Assembly: GCA_028275075.1 (NCBI GenBank)
Contig: JAQCNK010000082.1
Span: forward strand, 1 to 5,770
From: Haloarcula sp.
GTDB taxonomy: Archaea; Halobacteriota; Halobacteria; Halobacteriales; Haloarculaceae
Length of the DNA stretch: 5,770 nt
Direction: 5' to 3'
The position numbers and the translations under genes are program-made. Every line of letters begins with the position of its first letter. Position 1 is the stretch's first letter. The notes under the pieces were generated by a model. It ran no database searches and was not told the origin of the DNA. It saw nothing but the letters and a program-made list of their open reading frames with translations. Shown piece by piece: positions 5,457-5,770 of the stretch.

Positions 5457-5770
5457 ATGGAGTCGTTGCACCCGCGAGTCAGGCTGCTATGGGTCGGCCG
5501 CACCGCCCTCGGGAGCCTGGTCCTCGTCGGCTTGGTCGTCGCCGTTGACCGGCTGTTCGTCTCGTTACCCCTCAAAATAGCCGTCGCCGGCTGGGTCGCC
5601 CTCGTCGTGTTGGGCGCCGTCCACGCCGTCGCGGCCCACCGCATCTGGCGGTTCGAGCTTCAGGACGACGCGCTCTTTCTCGTCCGCGGTGTGGTGACGC
5701 GAACAGACACGTCGATACCATATGTGAGAGTCCAACACGTCGACACAACCCGTGGTCCGGTAGCGCGTAC
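5457..5770 (+). CDS. YdbS-like membrane protein with bacterial PH domain (bPH2/DUF304), 3' truncated by window edge
   Basis: The frame runs from ATG 5457 to the window end, giving 104 codons with no stop. The N-terminus MESLHPRVRLLWVGRTAL has the HPR motif found before the first membrane helix in YdbS-like proteins. Two hydrophobic segments follow (about 11-30 and 41-62). Then comes the start of the PH-like domain, WRFELQDDALFLVRGVVTR and PYVRVQHVD (89-96 region), a characteristic segment of this family. The C-terminal half of the domain lies outside the window. Family knowledge: these are membrane-flanked PH-domain proteins of unclear role, often found as a YdbS/YdbT pair, so a second PH-domain gene may follow. 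The frame is also open upstream to 5286, but those residues are not halophile-like. The start at 5457 is supported by a TATA-like element 27 nt upstream. Confidence 0.85.
   Translation, partial: MESLHPRVRLLWVGRTALGSLVLVGLVVAVDRLFVSLPLKIAVAGWVALVVLGAVHAVAAHRIWRFELQDDALFLVRGVVTRTDTSIPYVRVQHVDTTRGPVAR

Noticed and set aside
5309..5644. Open frame of 111 codons on the minus strand
   Set aside because: It is Arg/Thr/Ala-rich with few acidic residues and mostly runs antisense to the PH-domain gene, a typical GC-rich shadow.
1..5770. tRNA, rRNA, CRISPR, transposase, integrase or attachment-site signals
   Set aside because: I read both strands for these and saw none. Short GC-rich repeats such as CCCGGA/TCCGGG occur in more than one place but are expected by chance.

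Overview
The window looks like chromosomal DNA of a haloarchaeon, class Halobacteria. It is GC-rich, its proteins are strongly acidic with few lysines, codon third positions favour G/C, and several genes have a TATA-like element about 27 nt upstream of the start codon with no Shine-Dalgarno sequence. That spacing fits leaderless transcription. The gene content also fits: an archaeal Lhr-type helicase, a membrane-anchored winged-helix protein with a Thr/Pro-rich linker, and a membrane-flanked PH-domain protein. A Haloarcula-like genus is my guess from general resemblance only.

Layout, left to right. (1) 1-611 (+): the 3' part of a sensor histidine kinase, cut by the window edge at what is probably the phospho-accepting His codon. 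(2) 639-1400 (-): a complete metallo-beta-lactamase-fold hydrolase of the RNase Z-like group, convergent with the kinase; a small hairpin overlaps its stop codon. (3) 1401-1560: an intergenic stretch holding the hydrolase promoter, two adjacent perfect inverted repeats, and a hairpin plus T-run that probably terminates the next minus-strand gene. (4) 1561-2322 (-): a 253-residue winged-helix regulator with two predicted membrane segments. (5) 2323-2431: a divergent promoter region with overlapping dyads. (6) 2432-5167 (+): a complete 911-residue Lhr-family superfamily-2 helicase. (7) 5168-5456: no intact gene, but the minus strand carries an acidic, halophile-like 75-codon open frame with no start for its upstream part. 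It is best read as the 3' remnant of a lost gene. (8) 5457 to the end (+): the 5' part of a YdbS-like PH-domain membrane protein.

The genes do not form an obvious single operon. The tightest functional hint is the divergent pair of membrane-anchored regulator and Lhr helicase, which share a 109-bp control region. No tRNA, rRNA, CRISPR array, insertion sequence or integrase was seen. I see no clear new multi-gene system. The items most worth a second look are the orphan minus-strand remnant at 5220-5447, the membrane-tethered regulator facing lhr, and the cluster of inverted repeats at 1441-1564.
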